Below, piece after piece: positions 52,969 to 64,000 of a stretch of DNA of 64,000 bases; position 1 is the stretch's first letter; each line of letters starts with the position of its first letter. Made by a program: the position numbers and the translations under genes. The notes beneath the pieces are model-generated. The model worked only from the letters and a program-made list of their open reading frames with translations, did not search any database and was not told the DNA's origin. Source of the stretch: Crambe crambe (lineage: Eukaryota; Porifera; Demospongiae; Poecilosclerida; Crambeidae); contig OZ004597.1 of NCBI GenBank assembly GCA_963924555.1, positions 4,482,404-4,546,403 of the forward strand, given 5' to 3'.

Positions 52969-53972
52969 GTATGGCGACATTCTTGGTAACCACATTCTTA
53001 GGAAACACAGGTCATACGAGTAAGTTATATGGCCGAGTGTGATTATGATAGCGCCTAGTTTGGCATAGCCGACCCTTTACTAACTACAAGCCTGAACTAC
53101 TCCACATGTTCTATAGAAAGCAGTTGTTGGCTTCAGCCACATTAGGGTCACCTGAGGATAAAAGCTTAATGCTGAAAATTTATTACTGACTTCATTGAGT
53201 TGATGCTGTTAGTTCAGCATACACCGAGTATGCTGAATGACTACAAAGTACTCAGCAAAGTCCCAGAAGACCATAGCACTTACTGCTTTGTCTGGTATGT
53301 GACAACTTTCATTCAAAAGAATACATACATAAATAGAGTACATTATCACATAAAGAAAAACAAACAAATGTCAAAAATCCCCATAACATACAACTTGTCA
53401 CTAAAATCATCTTGCCTTGCTCCAAACAAGTCCCTAGCTTACTTTTGTGGCAGCATTCCTGAATGAACCCATTAAAACTACCTTGAGATTAAAAGGCACT
53501 GAATTATAGAGGTAATTACAAAGGCAGTTCAGTCTGTGTTCACTGTCAGAGTGTCCCATGGCATGGAATATGAAATATCCTATCGGAGTGTTCCGTGGCA
53601 TGGAATATGAAATATCCTGTCAGAGTGTCCCATGGCATGGGATATGACTGAAATCTTTCCCTGCTAGGACACAGGTGCTCTCATAGTGGAGCTGTTTTTT
53701 CTTCACTGGCAGTGTTTTTGGTACTCTTTAGCTTCTTAAATCTCCAAAGCACCTGATCTGCAGATTTTGGGAGGTATGCAGTGCCTTTGGAGTCTGCTTC
53801 TCTAGTGATACATTTGTACACACTGTAAATGAAAGAAGTGTAAGACTTTGTTGACTCTGTCAAATCCCCCCCCCCCATCTAGGTTTAACTATTATAATTA
53901 TAGTAATAATGATCACACAATTATTATCATTACATTTGAATTATTTTGTTGTTTTTTTGTACACAATTATTT
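52969..53972. other. non-coding flank with 37-bp tandem repeat
   Basis: No supported gene. 53545-53650 holds three copies of a 37-bp unit (GTCAGAGTGTCCCATGGCAT then GGAATATGAAATATCCT). A minus-strand open frame at 53681-53878 has no recognisable family. It is downstream of the receptor gene stop and may include its 3' UTR. Confidence 0.5.
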
Positions 53973-56037
53973 TTACATGAATTCATATTCATCTACTTCT
54001 GATATTTCTGTCAGTTGACTGAAGCTCACTTGGCTCCCTCTAAAACTTTGACTGAAGCCATCATCAGGAAAACAAAAATCATCATTGGCAAATCTTTTGA
54101 AAGAAGCTGCTGGTTGCCTGAACCTATCCATTATATGAGGAGGGACTTGTGCATCACTTTTTGCCAAATTCAATCGTGATCTCTTCTTCCGTTTCCTTTT
54201 CTTCTCTCTCTTCTTGCTTGATTCAGGTTGAACTGTTTGTTTAAGCTTTATCATTACATGAGGTGGTAGCTGGTTATCTGAATAAGAAGTGGTATCTTCT
54301 TCCAAATCATTGTTAGTGTCAACTTGTTCATTACTGATAATAAGGTCAGTATCATTTTCGTAAATGTCTGGCAGTGCTGGTTCAAGTGATTTTTCTTTTA
54401 GCTCTATGTCATATATGGCAGTGCTACTTTCAAAGTCACTAGCAGACTCAGATAGAGAAAGAGATTTCAGAGCTGATTTGTTAACTATGCAAGTATTCTG
54501 GGTTCCACTGGTTTTTTCAGATGAATTGAAATTCTTTCTTTGAAGATGGGAATTTGAATGATGTGAGTAGGTAGATTTCTTTTTACTCTTCTTATATCCT
54601 AATAGATTCTTCCACTCTTCACGTCCATCATTGCTTATGACACAAAAGAAAAGAAAAAGACAAAGTCCTTGAGATGAATTGAATATTAGGAAAAGCCACT
54701 GAAAGACGATTGCTGCACTAGATACACTGAAGGCTGCAAATATCCAGGAGAGGCCATACATGGTCATGACACTGGCAATGCTGACAACCAATTTAGCAAT
54801 ATTTTTGAAGCTTTTACTGTTTTCTTTCTCCTTCCTCTTATTGTGTTTGACGAGCACTCGAATCACTAATAGCAGTATCACTGTATTGAAGACTATAACA
54901 GCGAGGAGAGGTGCCAAGAATATTCCATAATGGAGTCTGATATCACTTATGAAGCAGCTATAATCAACACAGTGTTATCATAAGATTACAATCAAGTGTA
55001 AAATTCCAGAACACCGCCTATGGAATCAGACCACAGGTAGTCTGTGGCTATTTCCAATCTACAGTGTTATACCATCATAATATGGAGGTACTAAACGTAC
55101 TAAACTATCATGGAGGTACTAAACTAACATGGAGGTACTAAACTAACATGGAGGTACTAAACTAACATGGAGGTACTAAACTAACATGGAGGTACTAAAC
55201 TAACATGGAGGTACTAAACTAACATGGAGGTACTAAACTTCACTGAATTTGTATGTACACAAATTCTAAGTCATTTAAGCTAATATTTTTAAATGAGCAG
55301 GATAATAGGTAGCCTTAGTGCAGAATCTGGACTGTAATGAGATTTATCATCTGATCTCCCTAGTACATTGCCTCCTATGATGGATGGCCATGCTCTTTTT
55401 TACATCCTTTATAGACATAAGGGGGTGTGTTACTCACTATCCTGGCTGTGTGTCAGGTGGTGTTCTTTTCTTGATCAAGTAATTCTTGCCAGTAGCAAGT
55501 GTAGTTAGTCCTACTATGGGAAATATAGCTGGTACACCTAAGAAAGGGAAGACATTTATTATGGTAGGTGCAGTGACTGACTACATTCAGTACTTACACC
55601 AACATATCAATGAGATGAGGACAAGAAATGTCTTAGTCACAGATCCAAAAACAATAACAAGTTTCTTGAACATTAGTATGGCTTCTGCTCCCATCCAGAA
55701 CACAGATGCAAGGGAAAAGTACTGTATAAGGACTGACATGATGGTGCATACAATGTCATATTGAGTCTGGTCCACTCCAGCAATGAAGATCAGGAGGTTC
55801 AGTAGTAATGCTATGCACAATTGGCAATGGAATTTACTGGCATCTCTCTGTCTTAGTTTCCTGAGAATGGAAAAAAGATAACTAACCATTTTCTCAAAAT
55901 TATTAGACATACTCACTTAAAAAATGTCATAGTGAATATTGTGAGGATAAGGCCAATCATAGAAAGCACACATCCGATGATAGACACTATTTTGCTGGCT
56001 TCAATGACAGAAGGATCCATTGGAGGTGCATTGACAT
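53973..56037 (-). other. 7TM domain and cytoplasmic tail of the adhesion GPCR
   Basis: TM1 is in the exon at about 55916-56037 ([17 protein letters not shown]). TM2 and TM3 are in 55616-55900 ([30 protein letters not shown]). TM4 and loop two are in 55438-55580 ([16 protein letters not shown]). TM5 to TM7 and the tail are in 53973-54957 ([56 protein letters not shown]). The FNSSQGL segment in TM7 is typical of adhesion receptors. The tail of about 200 residues is rich in Lys, Ser and Asp/Glu, with a repeated PPH(V/I)M motif. The intron at about 54958-55437 holds a 19-bp tandem array. Confidence 0.9.
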
Positions 56038-59000
56038 TCTTTAAATAATATTGAATGGTACATAAGGTGTTGTATTTATCTATGTATAGCATCATTGGCA
56101 TTTATAGTGAGTAAGCGAGCAAGACAATGACCACATTTTAAAAGGATGATAGACTTAGCTGTGTAGCAACTTGAAATGGAGAATACATGATTTTCAACTA
56201 AAGAAGGGAAAAAAGAGCCTCCATGAGGAGAGGCTGGAGATCTATTGTGAGATTCTACTTTATTCATGGTGCACTAGGTATTAGTCATAAAGGTAGCCCC
56301 TGAAACCAAGCATCCTGAGCCACGTTTACATAGGGGTTCTAACCTGGATTCGACCCAGATTCGCTTCGCGTGTGAACAGTGCCAACCCAGATTCCAATCC
56401 GGATAGCCCAACTCACATCAATTAGGTGGGTTGGAATCTGGGTTGGGCATGCATGTAAACATGCACAGCTCTGGATAAGGGAGATTTCACTGTATCATGA
56501 CATGTATGCCTGGGGCATTTTGGAGTTGAGTGTAGACATATCTATAATTTATGACCCAGGTCACTTGCTTCACTCACTCACTGAATTACAAGGCTTGCAC
56601 AAGTCTGAACAATCCCTCCTCCCCCTCTCTTTATTTCTGAATGCATTTATGATTACTGCAATACACATGCGGTGCACACATGCTTCCATTATTACTTACT
56701 ACTAAGACTGCGAAGTTGGTTAAATGATTGCATTCACACAAAATTTCTCCAGTTTCATTATCCCATCTTGTCAGGTTACACCCTTTATTTGTCCAGTTTC
56801 CTCGAGTAGAATTTTCTATCAGAAAATAATGACAGAATTACACAAAAGAAGTATGCTGAAACTCACCATATTTAATAGCATTAAAATCCCATGATACACA
56901 AACAGGCTCTGACCAATTCTGATGTGATTGAAAATGGATTTATATATTATTGCATTGTTTTTGTGTCAAAACTAACCAATTTCTCCTGTGCTCTCATACT
57001 CTGAAGTGTGATTTTGACTGTGGTGTTTAGATTAGTAAAGGTTCTGTTAGCAATAGTGAATCCAATAACTGCAGTGTCTGCTACGACATCATAGCTTGAT
57101 CTGTTCAGTTCATTAGGTGGTACTACTTGAAATAGAACTGGTGTCTTGTAAGATGTAAATACAAGTCCCTCAGCTGATACAAATATTTCAGATGGAATAT
57201 TAATTGAAACATTCACTTCTGGTATTGTAATATTTTCATCATCTTCAAATCTTGCAGCTAAAGACTCATTGGTAGTGACTGGAAGATTAGTACATAATAT
57301 CACAATGTAAATGATAAAAGTGCATGGTCTCAATGAAAGTAGTCATTAGGTGGATAACCAACTTACTGCTTTCTTGAGGAAGAAAGAATGGTACATGATT
57401 ATCATTATTGTTCATCGATAGCTTTGATAAATTCACCTAATGGTCAAAGATTTGATTTAAGTATGTTCTTAACAGATACAGTACGTACTTTTTGAGCTTG
57501 GAGACTCAAACTTTCTTGTAAAAGAATCAATTCCTCAAAACTCTCTTGTTCCACCAAACTGGAAGCAATATTCTCAAAGGAGTTCAATAAGCTACATGAC
57601 AGGAAAATGACTCTCAAAACAGACTAGTGGAAACTTCACTTCGAAAGGAGCATGAAAGAAGAATGCTCATGATATTATGATGTGGCATGAGTATACCTAA
57701 TTCTTCACACATGCAATCTGTGATGGGAATGAATTCTCTCTGCATAGTGATAACTACAACATACACAGATGATCTTTCCTCCACTACATCTGCAGGCCAA
57801 TCTGATATGTCATCCAAAACTTGAACGGTATCTTCTGCAAACTGAAGAATGTGAATAAAACACTGTAGGGTACTGTTCAGTGTATAATTATGAAGAAGCA
57901 TACAACTACAGTATCACAGTGGTCTAATGAGTCCTATTTGAGTACAGAATGAAATGCAGGAAACTTACTTTAGGTGTGACATTGACCATACCATTCTCCA
58001 CTAGGTCATTAATGTCATCATATATGTTAACAATAAGTTCAAGATTGTCTGTGCTTTGTTCATCTTCCTGGTCCAGATTATTTACCACTTGAACAACTGA
58101 AGATATGACCTCGCCTGCTCTTTCTGCTGTTACTCTTTTCTAATATTATCATTGTCATTGTTCAATTGATCATTGTAAAGCTATTGCATCTTGAGCTAAT
58201 GACTTACAAGGGACAGCTGACGCAGTTCATAAGTATCAGCTGTTATACACATCATCCCATCATATAGTCCCCAAGTACGGGGAGCATCACAATGCCGTAA
58301 GGCCTTGGTATTCTTTTGTGGTTCTTTATAAAAGCAGTCCAAACTCTGAGTTTCTTCGACTTCAACTTCAGTCCAGTTGTACCCTCCACGATTATCATAT
58401 GATTTGAAGGCGATGTCATTATCACAGAATCCCTTTTCTGTATGTGACGATAGGTGTTATAACATAGGGCCACAAGATGACGATTACAACTTACTTGATG
58501 AATTTATCCCACGTTCATCAACTAAAAAATTTCTATCAGGTAAATTCATGACAAAAGTGTCCTGAATATTGGATACGCGCTGGAAAAGTTGGTCAGTATG
58601 ATTTGTAGGATGATTACTAAAAATGCATTCAACTCTGTCCCAGTTGCTTCTCTTTTCCATTATGCCACTGTGTGTGAGTGTGTTAACAATAAATTTACAG
58701 CATGTTTATATTCAGGGGTTCAACTTACTCAGGAACATAAGTGCAGTTGGCAAGTTGCTGACCAGGTATATCTGTTCCAATCGAGTTTAGTAGTGCTGTA
58801 CTAAATATTGCTAGCAGAATTGAATGAGATGAGATATGGTACGTCTGAGCAATATCTTGGTAAGATCTAGTGCTGAAGCGGATGAAGTTCTTAGAGGCAG
58901 GATTAACAGCCGGTCCTGAGTATTATTATTGAATGTAGCTAGCTAATTGCAGATTTATTTTAACTTTGTGACTCACTTTTTATTCCAATCTCAAGATCAA

Positions 59001-62000
59001 ACTCTTCTCTCTCATAGTCATTGATGGCTACACATTTGTATTTTCCTTTTGAATTCATACTAACTCCAACAGCAGCTCCAAAAATTTCTTTCTTTCGTGA
59101 TCCTAAAACTACTTTAGTATTGTTGTATCTGTAGGCATACAGCTGACCAGGCTCTTCATTCTGCAACACTTCTAAATGATGCTCTTCACTAAAAGGCGAA
59201 AGTTCCATTGAGTAACCACCACTCCCTGATCCAGTCATCACCATACTGGACTTTGTAAAGTTGACCTCAGGTACATCTGTAAAATCTGAGAAAGTTATAG
59301 ATGGCCACTGTTAGTATAACTTCACTGTAAGGTTACTTACTTCCTGTATCTTGATCCAGCAACTTCCAAACTGCTCTTCCTGGATGAGATCCATATGACA
59401 CACATTCAATTTCTACCTCTCTCCCAGCTGGTACGGTCAGAGTGTTATTAATAATCTTATTCACTCCAGTAGGTGTGCTGACATTGATTAGAGGCTTTAT
59501 GGCTGTGGCACAAGTTAAATTAATGATACATTTATTGTATCATGCTATCACACATTAGCTCATGCACTCACCTATGCACTCAGTTACTCTTGAATTTGGT
59601 AGGAATCCTTCTTTGCATAAAACAGGTTGTGTGTTCTGTTAAGAATATGAGAGCTAGAGCCTCAATAAACAAAAACAAATCAAGAGATAGACTTACAACT
59701 AGCACACCAAAAGTACTCAGATGGTTACATCTGCACAAGATCACATCTTTTTTTCTGTCCTGTGACTTGCATCCTTTGCTACTCCAGTCTCCTCTACCAT
59801 CTTCAATTCCATGAAGAGGGTAAATAAGCTTTTTGTGCAGTGTTCAACTTACCTGCAGCATCTTTATCCCAATACACACAAACAGGCGCTTGGGAAAACT
59901 GCAATTATTAAAATAAGTATAACTTCTAGTTATGTGCAATATCTATAAAATGGACTGGTACACACCTCTGAATGCAACTTTATGGATATAGTAACATCTT
60001 CACTCAAGTTCATCACTGTGTGTTCATATCCAATTATGGTGGCTGATATGATTGCAGAATCCACTGTAAAGTTTTCATTGGTTTGATTAGCTTGTGGATA
60101 AAGGATAGAAGAATTCAATGCTCCAAATAGAAAACTCATCTCTGTTTCATTTGATGTATTAAGTAGATCAGTGAATATGCTCTGTGGGAGACTAATAGAT
60201 GCAGACTGAGAGGTGGCACTTGAAGTTGGGCTGCTAATTGAGGATTGATTCATATTGTTGGTCGATATTGTACTCTGAAATCCTAGAAATGATAATCCAC
60301 TTGAATCTTGACAGAGTTATAACTTAGCTGTTGTAGACTAACCAGTCCTATCGATGACTTTGTATTCTATACCTTGATTAAGTAGTTCTGACTTGATCTA
60401 ATAATATAGTGAAGAATGATTTAGCTAGTGCTCGCATGCTGGTGATAGAGCTTACTTTTATTCCAGAATAAGTGATATTGAAGGTATTAAAAGATTCTGT
60501 GACATTATCTTGATCTATAGGCAGTACAAGTCGAGATGCGAATTCAGCGAGTATCACTTCAGTATTCTCTACTATCCTGTAATAAGAAGTAAGAATATGA
60601 AGTTATGCAACTGGCAAATCTATTCTTACTCGGCTGATGCCAAATTCAGTGTTTCTTTCTTCCAGCTCTGAATTGAATCCAATATGACCACCAAGGTCTC
60701 AACTTCCTTATAGTCCAATAAGCACTGTAAAATTAGCAATACAACTCAAATCTGAAAGCCTTGCTACAAATTGCTTACATTAGACTGTTCAACACTGCAT
60801 TCAGTTAGTCTAGACACAGTTTCAGCAATCAGCTCTATGTTAGCTTTTGATTGATCTTCACTATTATTTGCATGCAGCACAGCATCAAGTACTGCCTTTG
60901 TGATATTTGCTATTGTAGCTTGAGACACTGGAGTCTAATTATACCATACATGTGCTGTGAAGAGTATCCAAATGAAATAACAAGGAATACTTACAGATAT
61001 AACTTGTCTCAAACGAAATTCAGAATAAGTCAAGCATTCGTTGAATGAAATACTCTCCCATTGCCCTCTGTCATTACACTGCCTAAAAGCTATTGGACTA
61101 GCATGACTTATATTAAGTCCACCATATTGACATGGTAGGCTGATATTCAGTTCTGCTCTTGTCCTATTCCACAAATATCTGCCATGTGGTGCTTCATATA
61201 CATCTTCAGGACAGAATGCTAAAATAAAAGTAAACTACAGCTTAAGCTACTTCAGATAAAATCTCAAACTTAAGTAAAGCAGAGATGGAGGCTTACTACA
61301 CTTGTACTATACCTTCACAGTGAATGGTGACATCTAAATTGTGTGAACAAGATATAGTACTAATTCCAAGAGCAGAATTGAAACTACAATCCAGCAATCT
61401 CTCTTCATCATTCCTACAGTCAAGAGCACTCAAAAAGATAGGGCCAGTGCCCTTTGGTATCACTCCAATAGCAGTCTCTGTTCCAGCATTCCCCAAGTAA
61501 CGAGCTTCTGTAATAACCATGCATATTATCATGCGTATTGTCATTATGTACGTATACTAGTACCATATGTACCTGTTCTTTCAAACTTCATTTGGGAGCA
61601 TGCCACTGCAGCATCATCGTCACTGAACTGTGTGGAACACACAGTTCCCCATGCCTTGTTAATACAGATCTCCAATCTTCCCTCTCGAACATTAGGGCCA
61701 TCCTGCAGTCTTACATCTGCTTGAGTACAGTTCTCCATTTCAGTCTCTTGATCTGAAAATTGAAATATTTGGAGAACAACCATAGGTAGTTGTATGAATA
61801 TCGAAATCTATAATAGGGTATGGTTGTTCAGCGTAATGGGTTGGTGAACAAAGGATATTCTATCCCATTCCCAGGCTTCACCAAGATGAGCCTGATCATG
61901 GAGCTGAAGTATCAGCTTTCTATAAATCTGATGCCAGAGGCATAGAAGTATAGATCTTGTTTCCAACACACTGTCTACAAACCTTCAGGCCCTTGAGACA

Positions 62001-64000
62001 CTGTAGCCTGAGTTTACTTGATATACCTCAACACTATCTAACCTTGACATGCCACATATGCATTTTGGAGTGCACCACATCCTCTGTTCATCAATCCGTC
62101 AGTTTCTGACTCGATAATAGGGCAATTTCTCAAGTGACTTTCTGTGCCAGAGCAAGTTATATTTCTCTCATAGAGTCTAAATGCTTCACTGCCATCAACA
62201 TTCAGTTGAAAGAGTTGACCACCACTAATAGCTCCTAACAGATAAGATAAACAAAATTAGAACTATGAAAGTATAGTTATTATTTAATAAATCACCTGCT
62301 CGTGAAAATCCTAGTTGATAGCATGCTACAGAAGAATCTTCTTGTGTCCATATGTTTTCACACACTGCTGTCCAGTCACCATCAATACATAATTCAATAC
62401 GTCCAATAGCCAATGCATCATTGATGTAGTAAGTGGCATCTTTTGAAATGTCACCAGTGTAGTACTGATCTCCATAACCAATTGAAATCCTAGCACTATA
62501 ATCTTCACAAACACCTAGAAAAATTTACATAAAACATAAAAATAGCTCAACTATATATAATGCCTACATAAAGATGCTATATGATTGAAGCAATCAACAG
62601 TCCAATCAAATAATTATTTTCCAGCTAGGCTACCCTCTAAACTAATGTTTGAATGATAAGACATAGCATAAAACCCTATCTGATATGACTTGGTTCTTAC
62701 CACCGCATTTGACTCCTGCATCTTCATGATGAGTGCAATCGTGTTCATTTGCTTCATGTATGCTGCACTGGAGAAGGTTTTCTTCATGGCCACTGCAGTC
62801 TAAATCATCAAGCAAGATTTTTCCAAGAGCCATCCCATATATTTCAGCTGATCTTTTCACAGGAAGAATCTCTGTTGAAGTCACAGTAATATATATTCAT
62901 TCTATTCATTACTATGGGTACATACCAGTAGATGAATGATGTAATTGCCTGCATACAATTTGGGCTTCCAAATAATCCCACCTATCGTCACATACAGTTC
63001 CATATTGACCATTTTTGCATATCTCAACACGACCCTCAAGCATGTCAGTCCAGTTTCTGTTGCACTGAACTTCTTCAAAATCATCATTTATGAATTGATA
63101 CTGACATGTATTTCCATTAGCATGAGCTACTATTGAACAGTTGTTGTTATCATTAACAAGTCGTACATCACTATCTCCACAACCTAGTAGCAAAACCATA
63201 GTCAATAAAGTGTAGCTGATAATGCAAGAGAACGTGACTTACCACAGTGAAAGCCATTTCCCATGAAGCCTGGTTTACAATGGCAGGTATAGTTACCATA
63301 TGTATTCCGACACACAGCATTATCATCACAGTTATTATGAGTCCCATCAGAGCACTCGTCAACATCTAATTGAAGTTTAATAATTCTACTTGATCGATAA
63401 AATGATATAGAGTTCATACCTTTACATGTTCCCATGGTACCACGACCAGTGAAGCCATGAATGCAGACACAAGTGAAACTGCTGTTAGTATTTATGCACA
63501 TGGCTAGGTCATCACAGTTGTTATCTCCAGTCACACATTCATCAATATCTAGTCAGGTGATATTATGATCATCACAATATCAACAGTATAACTGCTCACC
63601 AACACAGGTGGTCTTATTGGCATGATGGTATCCTGGGTGACAGTTACACCTAAATCCTGGATTCAAGTTACTGCAGTTAGAATTGGAGCCACAAATATCC
63701 TCATTCACAGTGCATTCATCGATATCTGTCAAATGTACAGATGTGAGTGATCATCCATGATGATGTCATAACAGACACTATACCTTCACAGAGTCCCGTA
63801 TTGCGATAATAACCATCCTTGCAGGCACAAGAATAGTTTCCCTCAGTATTGACACACTTCTCAAATAGTGAAGGCTCACAATCATGCATATCTCTGGCAC
63901 ATTCATCAATGTCTGCATTGTTGGATTTACCATGGTAATGTGTTGTTCAGTCACAAATGCTATGCTCAATGTAAACAGCTCGATTTACCTATACAGAGTA
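53973..64000 (-). CDS. adhesion GPCR with EGF, SRCR, Ig and two HRM-GAIN-GPS modules (5' end off window)
   Basis: Large multi-exon gene, at least 25 small exons, running off the right edge. Order from the N-terminal side: four or more calcium-binding-type EGF repeats (63600-63950 and 63233-63560), three SRCR domains, a hormone-receptor motif (HRM), a GAIN region with GPS motif, a cysteine-containing linker, an Ig-like domain, a second HRM, a second GAIN/GPS, then 7TM and a lysine- and serine-rich tail ending at 53973. This combination makes it a cell-surface receptor that could self-cleave at GPS sites and bind ligands through SRCR and EGF repeats. No frame breaks were noticed, unlike several neighbours. 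The single-gene model rests on collinear same-strand exons and on the absence of any TM segment, signal peptide or start after the first GPS. Ligand and pathway are unknown. Confidence 0.8.
55085..55240. repeat. 19-bp tandem repeat in receptor intron
   Basis: About seven near-perfect copies of GGAGGTACTAAACTAACAT, with two diverged copies at the left edge. Confidence 0.95.
56320..56465. mobile_element. MITE-like palindromic segment
   Basis: Begins CACGTTTACATAGGGGTTCT and ends GGGCATGCATGTAAACATG, with inverted internal matches (CAACCCAGATTCCAATCC / GGTTGGAATCTGGGTTG). Shares words with 11098-11182. Lies in the intron between the second GPS exon and the TM1 exon. Confidence 0.6.
56699..58480 (-). 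other. second HRM, GAIN and GPS of the receptor
   Basis: HRM2 is at about 58210-58440: [15 protein letters not shown], then [18 protein letters not shown], with the cysteine/tryptophan pattern of hormone-receptor domains. GAIN2 exons run from about 58140 down to 56876, including [20 protein letters not shown] (57120-57230) and [20 protein letters not shown]2 is at 56699-56822: [14 protein letters not shown], then [13 protein letters not shown], so the cleavage tripeptide HLT is intact. TM1 follows in the next exon, as in canonical adhesion receptors. Confidence 0.85.
58960..59505 (-). other. Ig-like domain between the two GAIN modules
   Basis: Two exons. 59335-59505 gives [20 protein letters not shown] followed by RAVWKLLD, the B and C strands with first cysteine and core tryptophan. 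58970-59280 gives a mid segment ending [17 protein letters not shown], the F strand with second cysteine. A small exon at about 59572-59639 ([16 protein letters not shown]) links it to the first GPS. Confidence 0.75.
59697..61215 (-). other. first HRM, GAIN and GPS of the receptor
   Basis: HRM1 is at about 60990-61215: [14 protein letters not shown], then [23 protein letters not shown]1 exons run from about 60930 to 59855 (for example [18 protein letters not shown] and [18 protein letters not shown]). GPS1 is at 59697-59826: [16 protein letters not shown], then [13 protein letters not shown]. The cleavage tripeptide reads HLS, which is compatible with autoproteolysis. No transmembrane helix follows. 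The next exon is an extracellular cysteine-containing linker and then the Ig domain. Confidence 0.85.
61310..63205 (-). other. three SRCR domains of the receptor
   Basis: From the N-terminal side: SRCR1 at about 62700-63180 ([53 protein letters not shown]). SRCR2 at about 62045-62515 ([45 protein letters not shown]). SRCR3 at about 61315-61750 ([53 protein letters not shown]). Each is split over two or three exons. Cysteine spacing fits the scavenger-receptor fold, a family expanded in sponges and echinoderms. Confidence 0.9.
63233..64000 (-). other. EGF repeats of the receptor, continuing off window
   Basis: Four repeats, one per exon: about 63780-63912 ([12 protein letters not shown], then [12 protein letters not shown]), 63600-63727 ([15 protein letters not shown], then CNCHPGYH), 63420-63550 ([16 protein letters not shown], then CVCIHGFTG) and 63241-63365 ([17 protein letters not shown], then [14 protein letters not shown]). 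The leading D-(I/V)-DEC and the N/Y context are those of calcium-binding EGF domains. A further exon begins at about 63990. Confidence 0.9.

Overview
The window reads as nuclear DNA of an early-branching metazoan, most likely a demosponge (inference). It is AT-rich and genes are dense. They carry many small GT-AG introns, usually 40-200 bp, and the families are animal ones: an adhesion GPCR with SRCR and EGF repeats, an ankyrin-ZU5-death-domain protein, and MSH2, PRIM2, LARS2 and MCMDC2. Nothing bacterial or organellar was seen. Exon borders below were placed by hand from splice consensus, reading phase and recalled family conservation; no alignment was run.

Layout. 0.8-1.9 kb: 3' end of MSH2 (+). 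2.2-6.0 kb: an eleven-exon F-box/WD40 gene (+), with a fold-back minisatellite in one intron. 6.1-8.5 kb: a nine-exon gene (+) for a four-helix pannexin/LRRC8-like membrane protein with an unrecognised C-terminal half, behind a TATA box. 8.5-15.0 kb: PRIM2 (-), converging on the previous gene with 41 bp between stop codons. 15.2-17.4 kb: a cluster of terminal-inverted-repeat transposon copies. 17.4-22.7 kb: mitochondrial-type leucyl-tRNA synthetase LARS2 (+), lacking its HIGH-motif exon and broken at several single-base sites. 23.5-24.1 kb: degenerate ankyrin repeats (-). 24.8-31.0 kb: MCMDC2 (+), with a 2.4-kb transposon-like element in an intron. 31.4-42.2 kb (-): a fragment of a possible secreted protein, a death domain cut in two by a dead hAT transposon, and a decaying ankyrin-ZU5-death gene. 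42.2-53.0 kb: about 10.7 kb of nested non-autonomous DNA transposons with tRNA-like segments. 54.0-64.0 kb: a large adhesion GPCR (-), open at its 5' end, with EGF, SRCR, HRM, GAIN/GPS, Ig, a second HRM, a second GAIN/GPS and a 7TM domain.

The genes do not form one pathway. MSH2, PRIM2, LARS2 and MCMDC2 are housekeeping or meiotic genes. The receptor, the death-domain genes and the pannexin-like protein belong to signalling or innate-type repertoires. The most notable signals are the tandem HRM-GAIN-GPS modules in one receptor, the pannexin/LRRC8-like gene without leucine-rich repeats, an unusually high share of GC-AG introns, two near-identical 826-bp elements carrying a helicase-like exon fragment, and an in-place inversion inside a hAT transposase.
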